A stretch of DNA of 64,000 bases from Rhodoferax ferrireducens (lineage in GTDB: Bacteria > Pseudomonadota > Gammaproteobacteria > Burkholderiales > Burkholderiaceae_C): the NCBI GenBank assembly GCA_002083775.1, contig MTEI01000012.1, forward strand, positions 32,350 to 96,349, in the 5' to 3' direction. The position numbers and the translations under genes were made by a program. The notes beneath the pieces are model-generated. The model ran no database searches and had not been told where the DNA came from. It saw only the letters and a program-made list of their open reading frames with translations. Positions 9,303-17,678 of the stretch are shown piece after piece; position 1 is the stretch's first letter; every line of letters starts with the position of its first letter.

Positions 9303-9329
9303 TAAAGTCGGGCCTGTTTCTGCCGAAAG
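9303..9329 (+). promoter_or_regulatory. Sigma-28-like promoter of flgM
   Basis: TAAAGTCG, an 11-nt spacer, then GCCGAAAG: six of eight matches in each half to the FliA consensus. It lies 42 nt before the flgM ATG, after the flgA stop. A FliA-driven flgM is the expected feedback arrangement. Confidence 0.75.
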
Positions 9330-9371
9330 TGATCCTACGAGGCTACGTTACCAGTAGTTTTGGAGACCACC

Positions 9372-9698
9372 ATGACCATCATCAAACCCTCAGACAACCA
9401 CGTTGCCCTTACCAGCAATGCCGCTCCTCTGGCCGCCAAAAGCGCGCCGGCGGCCAGTGCGCAGGCCAAGACCAGCGCGGCCAAGGGTCCGCAAACAGCG
9501 GGTGTGGCGGTCACAGTGTCCAGCTTGGCGCGGTCGATGGAGACCGAGGGTGCCAGCGAGTTGGCCGAGGTCGACATGGTCAAGGTCAACTCCGTCAAAC
9601 AATCGATCGCCAACGGCACTTTTGTGGTCAACCCTGGCGTGATTGCCGACAAACTGCTCTCCAACGCCCAGGACATGCTGCAGCGCACGCGTATCTAA
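9372..9698 (+). CDS. flgM: Anti-sigma-28 factor FlgM
   Basis: FlgM binds FliA until the hook is finished and is then exported. The ATG at 9372 has GGAG 6-9 nt upstream; a TTG 12 nt earlier is open but less likely. The product has 108 residues. The N-terminal 45 residues are Ala/Lys-rich and probably disordered. The C-terminal part has the FlgM helices EVDMVKVNSVKQSIANGTF and PGVIADKLLSNAQDML. It sits between flgA and the flgN-like gene, as in many proteobacteria. Confidence 0.92.
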   Translation: MTIIKPSDNHVALTSNAAPLAAKSAPAASAQAKTSAAKGPQTAGVAVTVSSLARSMETEGASELAEVDMVKVNSVKQSIANGTFVVNPGVIADKLLSNAQDMLQRTRI

Positions 9699-9743
9699 CA
9701 CGGGGCGCAGACACTGCCCCCGCTTTTGCTCGGGGGGCACACC

Positions 9744-10139
9744 ATGGCTAGCCAGTCAGTCCGATGGCACTTGGACACCATTGAATCCCAAATTAACCAG
9801 TTCTCCCAAAGTTTGTTTGATCCTGCGGCGGGTGATCTGCTGCAGGCTGCCAGTGGCTTACAAACCGCTGTTTTGGAGCTGTCACGGTTGATGCAGCGCA
9901 GTCCAACTGGCCTGGACAAAGATCCATCACTCAAGGTCCGGGTGCGCAAGATATCGGTGGCCTTGACGTCCTGCCGCGAAGCCTTGATGCGTCGCGCCTA
10001 CATCACGCAAAGTGCGCTCAGCACCCTGATGCCTGCCACCCGCGACGCCACCTACGCGCCTGCGGCGGGCAAGTACGCACGCCAACCCTATGGCAGTGCA
10101 GGTCGTCAAAGTGGTGAATTTCGCGTGATCCGCGCCTGA
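9744..10139 (+). CDS. flgN: Probable flagellar export chaperone FlgN
   Basis: FlgN is the cytoplasmic chaperone for FlgK and FlgL. This 131-residue product starts at ATG 9744 with a G-rich ribosome-binding site (GGGGGG) upstream. Helical segments span about residues 10-95 (DTIESQINQFSQSLF, ASGLQTAVLELSRLM, KVRVRKISVALTSCREALMR), followed by a short basic, Gly/Ala-rich tail. Family similarity is weak by eye; the call rests mainly on the position directly after flgM, the size and the all-helical pattern. Confidence 0.65.
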   Translation: MASQSVRWHLDTIESQINQFSQSLFDPAAGDLLQAASGLQTAVLELSRLMQRSPTGLDKDPSLKVRVRKISVALTSCREALMRRAYITQSALSTLMPATRDATYAPAAGKYARQPYGSAGRQSGEFRVIRA

Positions 10140-10171
10140 AGTGTTTTGTTTTTTGATGCGTTTTTTTCTGC

Positions 10172-10240
10172 TGGCATTGCGGACTTGATCCGCAATCCAT
10201 GACCCCAAATGAATGGATGCCAGATCAAGTCCGGCATGAC
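10172..10240. repeat. REP-like inverted repeat between flgN and fliA
   Basis: Two arms of about 27 nt (10174-10200 and 10213-10240) are inverted copies with a few mismatches; both contain GGACTTGATC or its complement. The arms are separated by about 12 nt. The form matches the extragenic palindromes common in proteobacteria that read ATTGCGGACTTGATCCGC. It lies between the convergent flgN and fliA ends, where it could act as a bidirectional terminator. No transposase is nearby. Confidence 0.75.
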
Positions 10241-10293
10241 AAGCGAGGGTCTTGCTGGCGGAGCATGTCCGCAACGACAGCTTGGACCACCGG

Positions 10294-11013
10294 TCAGTGG
10301 GTGCGCATTTTGGCCCGTAGTCGGGCGATGGACTGGCTGTGCAGCTGGCAGATGCGGGATTCGGTCACGTCCAGCACAGCGGCTATTTCTTTCAGGTTCA
10401 TGTCCTGCTCGTAATACATGCTCATGATGTATTGCTCGCGCTCGGGCAGGTTGTTGATGGCGGCCACCAGGGCCTCGCGCAGGCGCTGGTTGCGCAGCAT
10501 GTTCAGCGGGTCGGCCTCGGCATCACCCATGTGCCGGTCCAGAAAACTGTCTTCTTCCTCCGCACTGCGGCTCAAATCCTCCAGATAGACCAACTGGGTG
10601 CCCCTGACCTTGGCGAGCAGACTTTGGTAGTCGCTCAGGCTCATGCCCAGATCGGACGCAATTTCGCTCTCCAACGGGCTGCGGCCTAGCCGGTGCTCCA
10701 GGCCGCGAATGGACTCTTCGATTTCCTTCTGGCTCTTGCGGGTGCCGCGTGAAGCCCAGTCGTTTTCACGCAGCTCGTCCAGCATGGCACCACGGATGCG
10801 CTGGGTGGCAAAGGTTTCAAACTGCACGCCCTGTGTGGCCTCAAAACGCGTCAGCGCTTCAGACAAGCCGATCAGCCCGACCTGGATCAAGTCATCTACC
10901 TGCACATTGGCTGGCAGTTTGGCCATCATGTGGTGGGCCAGCTTGCGCACCAGCGGCTGGTATTGGCGGATCAGGGCATTGCGGTCCAACTGGCCCTTGG
11001 CGGTATACATCAA
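10294..11013 (-). CDS. fliA: RNA polymerase sigma-28 factor FliA
   Basis: Sigma factor for late flagellar genes, 239 residues, the family length. Region 2 is seen in LIRQYQPLVRKLAHHMMAKL and DDLIQVGLIGLSEALTRFE, region 3 in FETFATQRIRGAMLDELREN, and region 4 as the helix-turn-helix MNLKEIAAVLDVTESRICQL. It is the last gene of the motA-to-fliA string and overlaps the upstream FlhG-like gene by 4 nt. Its likely targets here are the sigma-28-like promoters upstream of flgB, flgM, motA, the two flagellin genes and fliS. Confidence 0.97.
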   Translation of the reverse strand: MMYTAKGQLDRNALIRQYQPLVRKLAHHMMAKLPANVQVDDLIQVGLIGLSEALTRFEATQGVQFETFATQRIRGAMLDELRENDWASRGTRKSQKEIEESIRGLEHRLGRSPLESEIASDLGMSLSDYQSLLAKVRGTQLVYLEDLSRSAEEEDSFLDRHMGDAEADPLNMLRNQRLREALVAAINNLPEREQYIMSMYYEQDMNLKEIAAVLDVTESRICQLHSQSIARLRAKMRTH

Positions 11014-11753
11014 TGTACCCTCTCAATTGGCTGGCGTTGCAGCGGCACGGCACTTTCAAGCAGTTGCATGGCCAGCCGGTTGATGTCGTCTTGTGACCGG
11101 TCGGCGCGGGCGCTGGCGGTGATGGTCAGCGGCTTGACCCTGTAGCCCAGATGGCTGGCGGCACAGTCCATCACATTTTGAGCGGGCGTGGAGGGTGGCA
11201 TGGGCATCATCGTGTTGGAATCTGGCACGATGTTAGCAACAGTTGGCCGCAGTTGGCCATTCAGCAGCAAGTGTTTCAGCGCCCTGTAAGCCGAGATGGC
11301 AGCATTTTGGGCCGGTGGCACCACCAGCAAAGGAGCCAGCGCACAACCTCTGAGCAGTTGGGTCATGCGCTCAGCATCGGCATAGACCAGCACCACGGCA
11401 TAGGCATTGAACAATTCGCCCACCGAGCTGGCCAAAAAGCCCCGCTCAGACAAACTGGTCAAGCCTTCTGATGCCGGTAAAACGGACCATGACCCCGGGT
11501 TGTCTTCTTCCATTTGGCGGTCCAGCGGGTTGGCAAGCAACTGCGCCAGACCGTGGTTGTAGGGTGTTTCTGTGGTGTGGCCATCGAGCACCATCACCGA
11601 CAAACCCATGCTGACCCAACTGGTGCACAAACCCCAGAGCAAGGGTAGTTCACCCTGCTGCTGACCGTGGCTGGTGACCGCAATCAGTCGCGGCACCTGC
11701 TGCAAAGCCAGGCTTTGCAGACCAGCGGCCTGATTGACACAGGGTTCAAGCAT
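11010..11753 (-). CDS. Degenerate FlhG/MinD-like protein in the flhG position
   Basis: FlhG (FleN) is normally a MinD-type ATPase that controls flagellar number together with FlhF. This 247-residue protein occupies the flhG position between flhF and fliA, starting at ATG 11753 and overlapping the flhF end by 8 nt. Its N-terminus fits the first strand of that fold (QVPRLIAVTS). Where MinD proteins have the KGGVGKT P-loop it reads HGQQQGE, and the strand that should end LLDAD reads MVLDGHT. It therefore looks unable to hydrolyse ATP in the usual way. A later strand (VVLVYADAERMTQLLRG) and the overall length still agree with the fold. An unrelated protein in this slot cannot be excluded. Confidence 0.6.
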   Translation of the reverse strand: MLEPCVNQAAGLQSLALQQVPRLIAVTSHGQQQGELPLLWGLCTSWVSMGLSVMVLDGHTTETPYNHGLAQLLANPLDRQMEEDNPGSWSVLPASEGLTSLSERGFLASSVGELFNAYAVVLVYADAERMTQLLRGCALAPLLVVPPAQNAAISAYRALKHLLLNGQLRPTVANIVPDSNTMMPMPPSTPAQNVMDCAASHLGYRVKPLTITASARADRSQDDINRLAMQLLESAVPLQRQPIERVH

Positions 11754-13209
11754 GGAGCTGCCCCGGTTGCATCGGGCTCGATTGCGCAAAGAAGAAGCCC
11801 AGATCCGTTACCTTGGGGTCAAACGCCGACTTGGCCGGCGCACGCATCGACATGGCAATCAGGTTGGCGGCGTCGGCACGCTCCCAGTCTTCGGGCACTT
11901 TTTGCCCGGTGGTGACACCCCGCAACACCAGCTGGTGGCGGATCGTGGCGTCCAGCGCCGGCCCGATTTTGGAAGCCTCATCGGTTTTGGACAGGATGGT
12001 TTGCTGCATGCCAACGGTCTTGAACGAGCTGACCATGTCGTCCAGTGTGTCGCCATGGCCGCCCGCATTGAGCACCAGCAGCCGGTTGACCTCGGGCAAG
12101 TCCAGCATGTCCATCATGTCGCGCTTGCGCGGGTCGTTGGGGGCGAGGCCGGTGGTGTCAATCAGCACCATCTTTTTATTGGCCAGCAGACCCAGCAGGT
12201 CTTGCAGGGCGGCCCGGTCATGCGCCAGGTGCGCCACCACGCCCAGCATGCGGCCATAGGTGCGCAGCTGCTCATGGGCACCCACCCGGTAGGTGTCGAG
12301 CGTGATCAGGCCCACGCTGGCCGGGCCATGGGCACGGGCACATAGGCCAGCCAGCTTGGCCGCGGTGGTGGTTTTTCCCACACCCGTCGCGCCCACCAGG
12401 GCGTAGGTGCCACCTTCATCATGGATGGCGCTGGCACCCGCATCGGTACGCAGGTTGCGCGTTAACACCTCCATCACCCAATGGGTAGCGTCAGCAGCGT
12501 TCAGGTCTTCCGGCATACGCTCCATGATGGTTCTGGCCAGTGCGGGCGAGTACCCGGCACGGATCAGCTTGAGCATCAGGTTGGCGTGAATCGGGTTTTG
12601 ACGCGCCTGCCCGAGCCAGGTGAGCGTATTGAAACGGTCTTCAATCAGCGCCTTCATGGCCTGCAGCTCATCCACAATGCCTTGAGATGGGGCTGCAGTT
12701 GCCACCGGGGCCGGCGTGCGGGGTGCCGGTTTTTTGACCTGAATTGGCGCAATTTCAGGCGCCGGACTGGCCGCACGGGCGGCGGGCGCTGGTGCGCGCG
12801 GGGTCTGGGTGCGCTCCTGGCGCTCTGGCACAGCCGGTGTGGCGGGGGTGGCGGTTTGCACCGCCATGGCCTCGTGACGCCTGCGCAGCATGCGCTCGCG
12901 CACATAGTCTTGAAACGACAGCGTGCTCATGGCCAGCTGGGCAGTGTCTTCTATCACTTGGCTGTCGGGGTCGGCACGCATGGCCGGTGCGGCCTTGGCG
13001 GCCAGTTGGCGCTGGTTCTGGTTTAGGTTTTGGCGCGCTTGTTGGTCGTTGCGGTCCAGCGCTTCCAGCGTGTCTTCACCCGTGGCGACCACTTCCACGC
13101 CCGAAGCGGTGGGGCGGTTCGACAAAATCAGGGTGCCATCACCAAAGGTCATGCGGGCTTTGGAGAGCGCTTCGCGGGCGGTGGGGGCAGTAAAGCGTTG
13201 GATGTTCAT
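11746..13209 (-). CDS. flhF: Signal-recognition-particle-type GTPase FlhF
   Basis: FlhF marks the pole and sets flagellar placement. It has 487 residues. The N-terminal B domain starts MNIQRFTAPTAREALSKARM. A long Pro/Ala-rich linker spans about residues 115-175, then the NG domain with the P-loop GATGVGKTTT (about 273-282), DTYRVGAHEQL (G2), LIDTTGL (G3) and a late SKTDEASKIG (G4). It overlaps flhA by 4 nt and the FlhG-like gene by 8 nt, so expression is coupled. Its presence suggests polar flagellation. Confidence 0.95.
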   Translation of the reverse strand: MNIQRFTAPTAREALSKARMTFGDGTLILSNRPTASGVEVVATGEDTLEALDRNDQQARQNLNQNQRQLAAKAAPAMRADPDSQVIEDTAQLAMSTLSFQDYVRERMLRRRHEAMAVQTATPATPAVPERQERTQTPRAPAPAARAASPAPEIAPIQVKKPAPRTPAPVATAAPSQGIVDELQAMKALIEDRFNTLTWLGQARQNPIHANLMLKLIRAGYSPALARTIMERMPEDLNAADATHWVMEVLTRNLRTDAGASAIHDEGGTYALVGATGVGKTTTAAKLAGLCARAHGPASVGLITLDTYRVGAHEQLRTYGRMLGVVAHLAHDRAALQDLLGLLANKKMVLIDTTGLAPNDPRKRDMMDMLDLPEVNRLLVLNAGGHGDTLDDMVSSFKTVGMQQTILSKTDEASKIGPALDATIRHQLVLRGVTTGQKVPEDWERADAANLIAMSMRAPAKSAFDPKVTDLGFFFAQSSPMQPGQLHA

Positions 13210-15293
13210 GATGCTGCACCTTTAAGGATGGGACCAATTCGGATGGTGTGGGATTCAGGTATTTCGCTGTGCGCCAGCACCTGCAGGCGCGGTGCCACGC
13301 GGCGCACCAGGCGGGCGATGGCGCTGCGGATCTGATCCGGCACCAGCAGGCAGGCCGGGATGCCAATTTCTTCTTGTTTGAGCGCCATTTCAGCGGCTTT
13401 GCGCGTCAGGATGTCGGCCACGCCCGGGTCAAGGGCCTGGCCCTGGCCGTTAGGATTGCCCAGGGCCTGCACCAGCAGGCGCTCCAGGGCCGGGTCGATG
13501 GCGATCACATTGAGTTCGTGCATCGGCCCATAAATTTGCTGCACGATGGCGGGTGACAAGGCCACACGCACCCGTTTCGCCAGCTCGGCCGGGTCGGTGG
13601 TGGTGCCGGCATGTTCGGCCAGCGATTCGATGATGGTGCGAATGTCGCGAATGTGCACAGACTCTTCCAGCAACAACTGCAGCACCTTCTGGAAGACGGC
13701 AATCGGCACCATTTTCGGGACGACTTCTTCAATGAGTTTGGGGGCCTGCTTGCTCACGTGTTCCACCAGTTGCTGAGTTTCTGTGCGGCTAAGCAACTTG
13801 GCTGCCTGCACTTGCATCAAGTGTGACAAATGCGTGGCCATGACAGTCTCGGAATCAACCACGGTAAATCCGGCCATTTGCGCGGCTTCCTTTTGCTGCG
13901 CGTCGATCCAGTGCGCTGGCAGGCCAAAAGCCGGGTCGGTGGTGGGGGTGCCGATCAGCGGGGTGCTGATGCCACCGGGGTTGATGGCCAGAAACATGCC
14001 GGGGAAAGCCTCGCCTTCGCCCACAATCACGCCGCGCAGTGTGATGCGGTAGCCGCTGGGCTTGAGTTCCAGGTTGTCGCGCACATGCACCGGTGGTGGT
14101 AAAAAACCCACCTCTTGCGCAAATTTGCGACGCACACCTTTGATGCGGGTCAGCAGGTCGCCCTGGCGGTTTTTGTCCACCAGTGTGATCAGCCGGTAGC
14201 CCAGCTCCAGGCCGAGTTGGTCCACCGGCTGTAAGTCGTCCCAACTGGCTTCGCCGTCTGCCGCCGACACCGGGGCTATGGGAACTTCTTCCACCGGCAC
14301 CGGCCGATGTGCCAGCGCCCAGGCGCCATAACCCAGCAGCATGGCAATACCCAGAAAGACGGTGTGCGGCATGCCCGGAATGACGCCCAGAATTCCCATG
14401 ATGGCGGCGGTGATGCCCAGCACCCGGGGCGAGACAAACATCTGGTTGACGATCTGCCCACTCAAATCGCGCTCTTTACCCACGCGTGACACCACCATGG
14501 CAGCGGCCACCGAGATCAGCAAGCCCGGAATCTGTGCCACCAGCGCGTCACCCACGGCCAGCAGGATGTAACTGTCAGCTGCTTGCGAAGCCGTCAGGTC
14601 ATGCTGCAGCATGCCAATCATGAAGCCGCCAAAGATGTTGATCAGCAAAATCAGAATACCGGCAACTGCGTCACCCCGGACAAACTTGGAGGCGCCGTCC
14701 ATGGAGCCAAAGAAGTCAGCTTCTTCAGACACTTCGGCGCGGCGGCGTTTGGCTTCTTTTTCGTCAATCAGGCCAGCGTTCAGATCGGCATCCACGGCCA
14801 TCTGTTTGCCCGGCATGGCATCCAGGGCGAAACGCGCAGAAACCTCAGCAATCCGCTCGGCACCTTTGGTCACCACCACAAAGTTGATCACCACCAAAAT
14901 TGAGAAAACAATCAGACCCACGGCAAAATTGCCACCGATCAAGAAGTGGCCAAAGGCCTCAATCACCGCGCCCGCTGCGCCCGGGCCGGTGTGGCCTTCG
15001 AGCAGCACCACCCGGGTGGATGCCACGTTGAGCGACAGGCGCATCAGCGTGGTCAGCAGCAACACGGCGGGGAAGGCCGCAAAGTCCAGCGGCTTGAGCA
15101 TGTAGGCCGCCACCATCATCACCATCAGCGCGATGGAGATGTTGATGGTGAAGAAGGTGTCCAGCATCCACGGCGGCAGCGGCAGCACCATCATCGACAA
15201 AATCGCCACCACCAGCATGGGGGCAGCGGCGCCCTGCATCAGCGCGGAGTTGCTGCCAAACCAGTTCTTGAAAGACAGGAAGGATGCATTCAT
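13206..15293 (-). CDS. flhA: Flagellar export gate protein FlhA
   Basis: Large inner-membrane component of the flagellar type III export gate, 695 residues, normal length. The N-terminal half (about 1-330) carries the multiple hydrophobic segments and the conserved block RIAEVSARFALDAMPGKQMA with DADLNAGLIDEKEAKRRR (the FHIPEP region). The C-terminal cytoplasmic domain binds chaperone-substrate complexes (NPGGISTPLIGTPTTDPAFG is the conserved stretch). It overlaps flhB and flhF by 4 nt each. Confidence 0.97.
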   Translation of the reverse strand: MNASFLSFKNWFGSNSALMQGAAAPMLVVAILSMMVLPLPPWMLDTFFTINISIALMVMMVAAYMLKPLDFAAFPAVLLLTTLMRLSLNVASTRVVLLEGHTGPGAAGAVIEAFGHFLIGGNFAVGLIVFSILVVINFVVVTKGAERIAEVSARFALDAMPGKQMAVDADLNAGLIDEKEAKRRRAEVSEEADFFGSMDGASKFVRGDAVAGILILLINIFGGFMIGMLQHDLTASQAADSYILLAVGDALVAQIPGLLISVAAAMVVSRVGKERDLSGQIVNQMFVSPRVLGITAAIMGILGVIPGMPHTVFLGIAMLLGYGAWALAHRPVPVEEVPIAPVSAADGEASWDDLQPVDQLGLELGYRLITLVDKNRQGDLLTRIKGVRRKFAQEVGFLPPPVHVRDNLELKPSGYRITLRGVIVGEGEAFPGMFLAINPGGISTPLIGTPTTDPAFGLPAHWIDAQQKEAAQMAGFTVVDSETVMATHLSHLMQVQAAKLLSRTETQQLVEHVSKQAPKLIEEVVPKMVPIAVFQKVLQLLLEESVHIRDIRTIIESLAEHAGTTTDPAELAKRVRVALSPAIVQQIYGPMHELNVIAIDPALERLLVQALGNPNGQGQALDPGVADILTRKAAEMALKQEEIGIPACLLVPDQIRSAIARLVRRVAPRLQVLAHSEIPESHTIRIGPILKGAAS

Positions 15294-16444
15294 GGTGTTT
15301 CAGCCGCAATCACTTTGGACAAGGGGTCCAGTTCAGGGGGCACAAAGGGCACAGGTGCCTCGCCGGGCGACGGGCCCTCACCGCGCATCGCAGCTTTCAG
15401 CCGGTAGATGTACGCCAGCACTTGGGCCACGGCGGTGTACAAAGCGGTCGGAATGTCCTGGTCAATCTCGGCGTTGGCATACAACGCGCGGGCCAGCATG
15501 GGTGACTGCAGCACGGGAATGGCGTTTTCCTTGGCAATGTCGCGAATCTTGAAGGCCAGCAGGTCAGCGCCCTTGGAGATCACGCGCGGGGCGTGCATGG
15601 TTTTTTCGTCATACTGAATAGCTACCGCATAGTGGGTGGGGTTCATCAGCACAAAGTCGGCCTTGGGCACCGCGCTGATGCTGTTGCCTTGGGCAATGTC
15701 GCGCTGGCGCTGGCGCATGCGGCCTTTCATCTGCGGGTTGCCATCAGACTCTTTGCTTTCCTGCTTCATTTCCTGATGCGACATCTTCATGCGCGACTTG
15801 TGCAGGTAGGTTTGCAGCGGCACATCAATCATCGCCACCACCAGAATCACCACCAGCATCTGACCCATGCCGGTGGTCAGCCAGTCGGCCAGATACGAAA
15901 TAGACTGGGCAGAGGGTTGCAACATCAAAGAGCCCAAGGTGTCGAGTCCACCCTGCAGGTAATTGAAGCCCACCAGCAGCAACATGAAAGCAATAAAGGT
16001 CATCTTGCCCACTTCCGTGGCTTTGTCCTTGGTAAACATTTGGCCCAAGCCGTTCAACGGGTTCAAGCGACTGAAATCGGGCGTGATGGGCTTGAGGCTG
16101 GCCACCCAGCCGCCGGTTGCCAGGGCGCTCAGGACGGCGATGATGCTGACAATGACCGCAAACACCCCACACGCCACCAGTCCGACCCCAGCCATGGTGC
16201 CCAGGCGGGTGACCATGATGTGCGGGTCTTTCAGGGCTTGTGCGTCAAACAGCAGTTGCCAACCCATATGGGTTTTGAGCTGGCCAAACATCATGGGGGC
16301 CAGGGCCATCAAAGCAACTGCACCACCGCCCAACACTGCCAAGTGAGACAAGTCGCGCGAGCGCGCCACTTGGCCGTCATCGCGCGCTTTTTGCAGCTTG
16401 CGCTCTGACGCGGGTAGGTTCTTATCTTGACTGCTGGATTCCAT
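15290..16444 (-). CDS. flhB: Flagellar export switch protein FlhB
   Basis: Export gate subunit that switches substrate specificity by self-cleavage. Length 384 residues. The N-terminal charged segment (DKNLPASERKLQKARDDGQV) precedes four hydrophobic segments (about 30-210). The autocleavage motif NPTH lies in ADFVLMNPTHYAVAIQYDE (about 265-283). The ATG at 16444 lacks a clear ribosome-binding site and is preceded by a strong hairpin (separate entry). It overlaps flhA by 4 nt, and 110 bp separate it from cheZ. Confidence 0.96.
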   Translation of the reverse strand: MESSSQDKNLPASERKLQKARDDGQVARSRDLSHLAVLGGGAVALMALAPMMFGQLKTHMGWQLLFDAQALKDPHIMVTRLGTMAGVGLVACGVFAVIVSIIAVLSALATGGWVASLKPITPDFSRLNPLNGLGQMFTKDKATEVGKMTFIAFMLLLVGFNYLQGGLDTLGSLMLQPSAQSISYLADWLTTGMGQMLVVILVVAMIDVPLQTYLHKSRMKMSHQEMKQESKESDGNPQMKGRMRQRQRDIAQGNSISAVPKADFVLMNPTHYAVAIQYDEKTMHAPRVISKGADLLAFKIRDIAKENAIPVLQSPMLARALYANAEIDQDIPTALYTAVAQVLAYIYRLKAAMRGEGPSPGEAPVPFVPPELDPLSKVIAAETP

Positions 16445-16447
16445 GTT

Positions 16448-16471
16448 GGGAAGACACCTTGTGTTCTTCCC
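16448..16471 (-). promoter_or_regulatory. Hairpin immediately upstream of the flhB start codon
   Basis: Read on the minus strand, GGGAAGAACAC, loop AAG, GTGTCTTCCC forms a stem of 10 pairs with one bulged A. It ends 3 nt before the flhB ATG. There is no U-run, so it is not a normal terminator. It occupies the place of the ribosome-binding site and could control flhB initiation. Confidence 0.45.
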
Positions 16472-16554
16472 ATTGTCTTTTTGCGCTTCTGGAACTAAAG
16501 CGCAATAAGCGGGGCTTTTCTAAGCCTGTTCTGACCGGCCTGTTTTGACCCGGC

Positions 16555-17223
16555 CTAGAAGCCCAGGCTGGCCAGCAAATCGTCCACTTCAGACTGGCCC
16601 TTGACCACGTCCGGGTTGCCTTCGGGGTTGACCACCGGCCCTTCCAGAACCGGTTGGTCATGCACCACGAAAGTTTTGGGGGCGGCAGGCTCAACCGGCT
16701 TGCTGGCAGGCTCGGTGGGCGCGGTAATGATCAACAACTGCAGCAACTGCGCCTCAATACTGGCGGCCAAGTTGACCACCTTGGAAATCACCTGCCCGGT
16801 CAAGTCATGAAAGTCTTGCGCCATCATGATGTCGGTCAGGTTCTTGTCGATGTGTTTGGTGGCGTCTTCCACGTCGTGAATGAAGTTCATCACATGACCC
16901 TTGGCCACGGCGCCCACGGGGTCCTTGACGATCAGCGCACCAATACGGCGGGTTTCTGCGGCAATGTGGTCGTGGTGTGCCTTGGCCTGGTCAACGTTGT
17001 TGAGCACCTTTTCTGCTGCTTCGCCGGTGAGACGCGCAATGTAGGAGAGGCGGCTCTTGGCGTCCGGGATTTCGCCAGCCCAGGTTTTGACTTTCTCTGT
17101 CAGCCCGAGACCCTGCAGCGAATCATGCAGCTGACGGGTGAGCGTGCCAATGCGCTGGTGAACGTCCTGCGACAGGTCTGCGGCTGCAGGTGCCGCTGGA
17201 TTCGGGGCGGCAGGCGTGCTCAT
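16555..17223 (-). CDS. cheZ: CheY-P phosphatase CheZ
   Basis: CheZ removes phosphate from CheY. Length 222 residues. It is largely helical, with the catalytic stretch [19 protein letters not shown]140 and Q144 match the active-site Asp and Gln of E. coli CheZ. A Pro/Ala-rich linker (about 165-195) leads to the C-terminal CheY-binding peptide [12 protein letters not shown], nearly identical to the enteric one. It overlaps cheY by 4 nt and lies upstream of flhB in the motA-fliA string. Confidence 0.97.
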   Translation of the reverse strand: MSTPAAPNPAAPAAADLSQDVHQRIGTLTRQLHDSLQGLGLTEKVKTWAGEIPDAKSRLSYIARLTGEAAEKVLNNVDQAKAHHDHIAAETRRIGALIVKDPVGAVAKGHVMNFIHDVEDATKHIDKNLTDIMMAQDFHDLTGQVISKVVNLAASIEAQLLQLLIITAPTEPASKPVEPAAPKTFVVHDQPVLEGPVVNPEGNPDVVKGQSEVDDLLASLGF

Positions 17224-17609
17224 TTGAGCCCCAGCTTGGTCAGGATCAGGTTCACCTTGTCTTCCAGGGTGGCTTTGGTGAAGGGTTTGACAATGTAGCC
17301 AGCCGCACCTTGCTGGGCGGCCATCACAATGTCTTCTTTGCGCGCCTCGGCGGTCACCATCAACACCGGCAGGTGCTTGAGTTTTTCGTCCTTCTTGATT
17401 TCGCGGAGCAACTCAAACCCGTTCATGTTGGGCATGTTGATGTCGCTGACCACGAAGTGGAAGGTGGAGTTGCGCAGCTTGTTCAGCGCCACCACGCCGT
17501 CTTCGGCTTCATCCGCCTCGGCGTATCCAATTTCCTTGAGCAGGTTGCGCACAATACGCCGCATGGTGGAGAAGTCGTCAACCACCAGAAACTTGAGATC
17601 ATTGGCCAT
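17220..17609 (-). CDS. cheY: Chemotaxis response regulator CheY (first copy)
   Basis: Single-domain response regulator, 129 residues, that binds the motor switch when phosphorylated. Seen are the acidic pair ([13 protein letters not shown]), the phospho-acceptor Asp in [16 protein letters not shown], the conserved Thr in LMVTAEA and the Lys in [14 protein letters not shown]. It is close to enteric CheY and is paired with cheZ, overlapping it by 4 nt, so this is the classical motor-signalling copy. A second cheY-like gene lies at 58000. Confidence 0.97.
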   Translation of the reverse strand: MANDLKFLVVDDFSTMRRIVRNLLKEIGYAEADEAEDGVVALNKLRNSTFHFVVSDINMPNMNGFELLREIKKDEKLKHLPVLMVTAEARKEDIVMAAQQGAAGYIVKPFTKATLEDKVNLILTKLGLK

Positions 17610-17678
17610 AAGGCAGCCTTTCGATGGCGCAAACTGAAACTGTCATAAAGTGATTTCCGATCGTGATGTCACGGTGCT

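Noticed and set aside
15593..16408. 271-codon plus-strand open frame opposite flhB
   Set aside because: Antisense His/Gln-rich shadow of a membrane protein gene.
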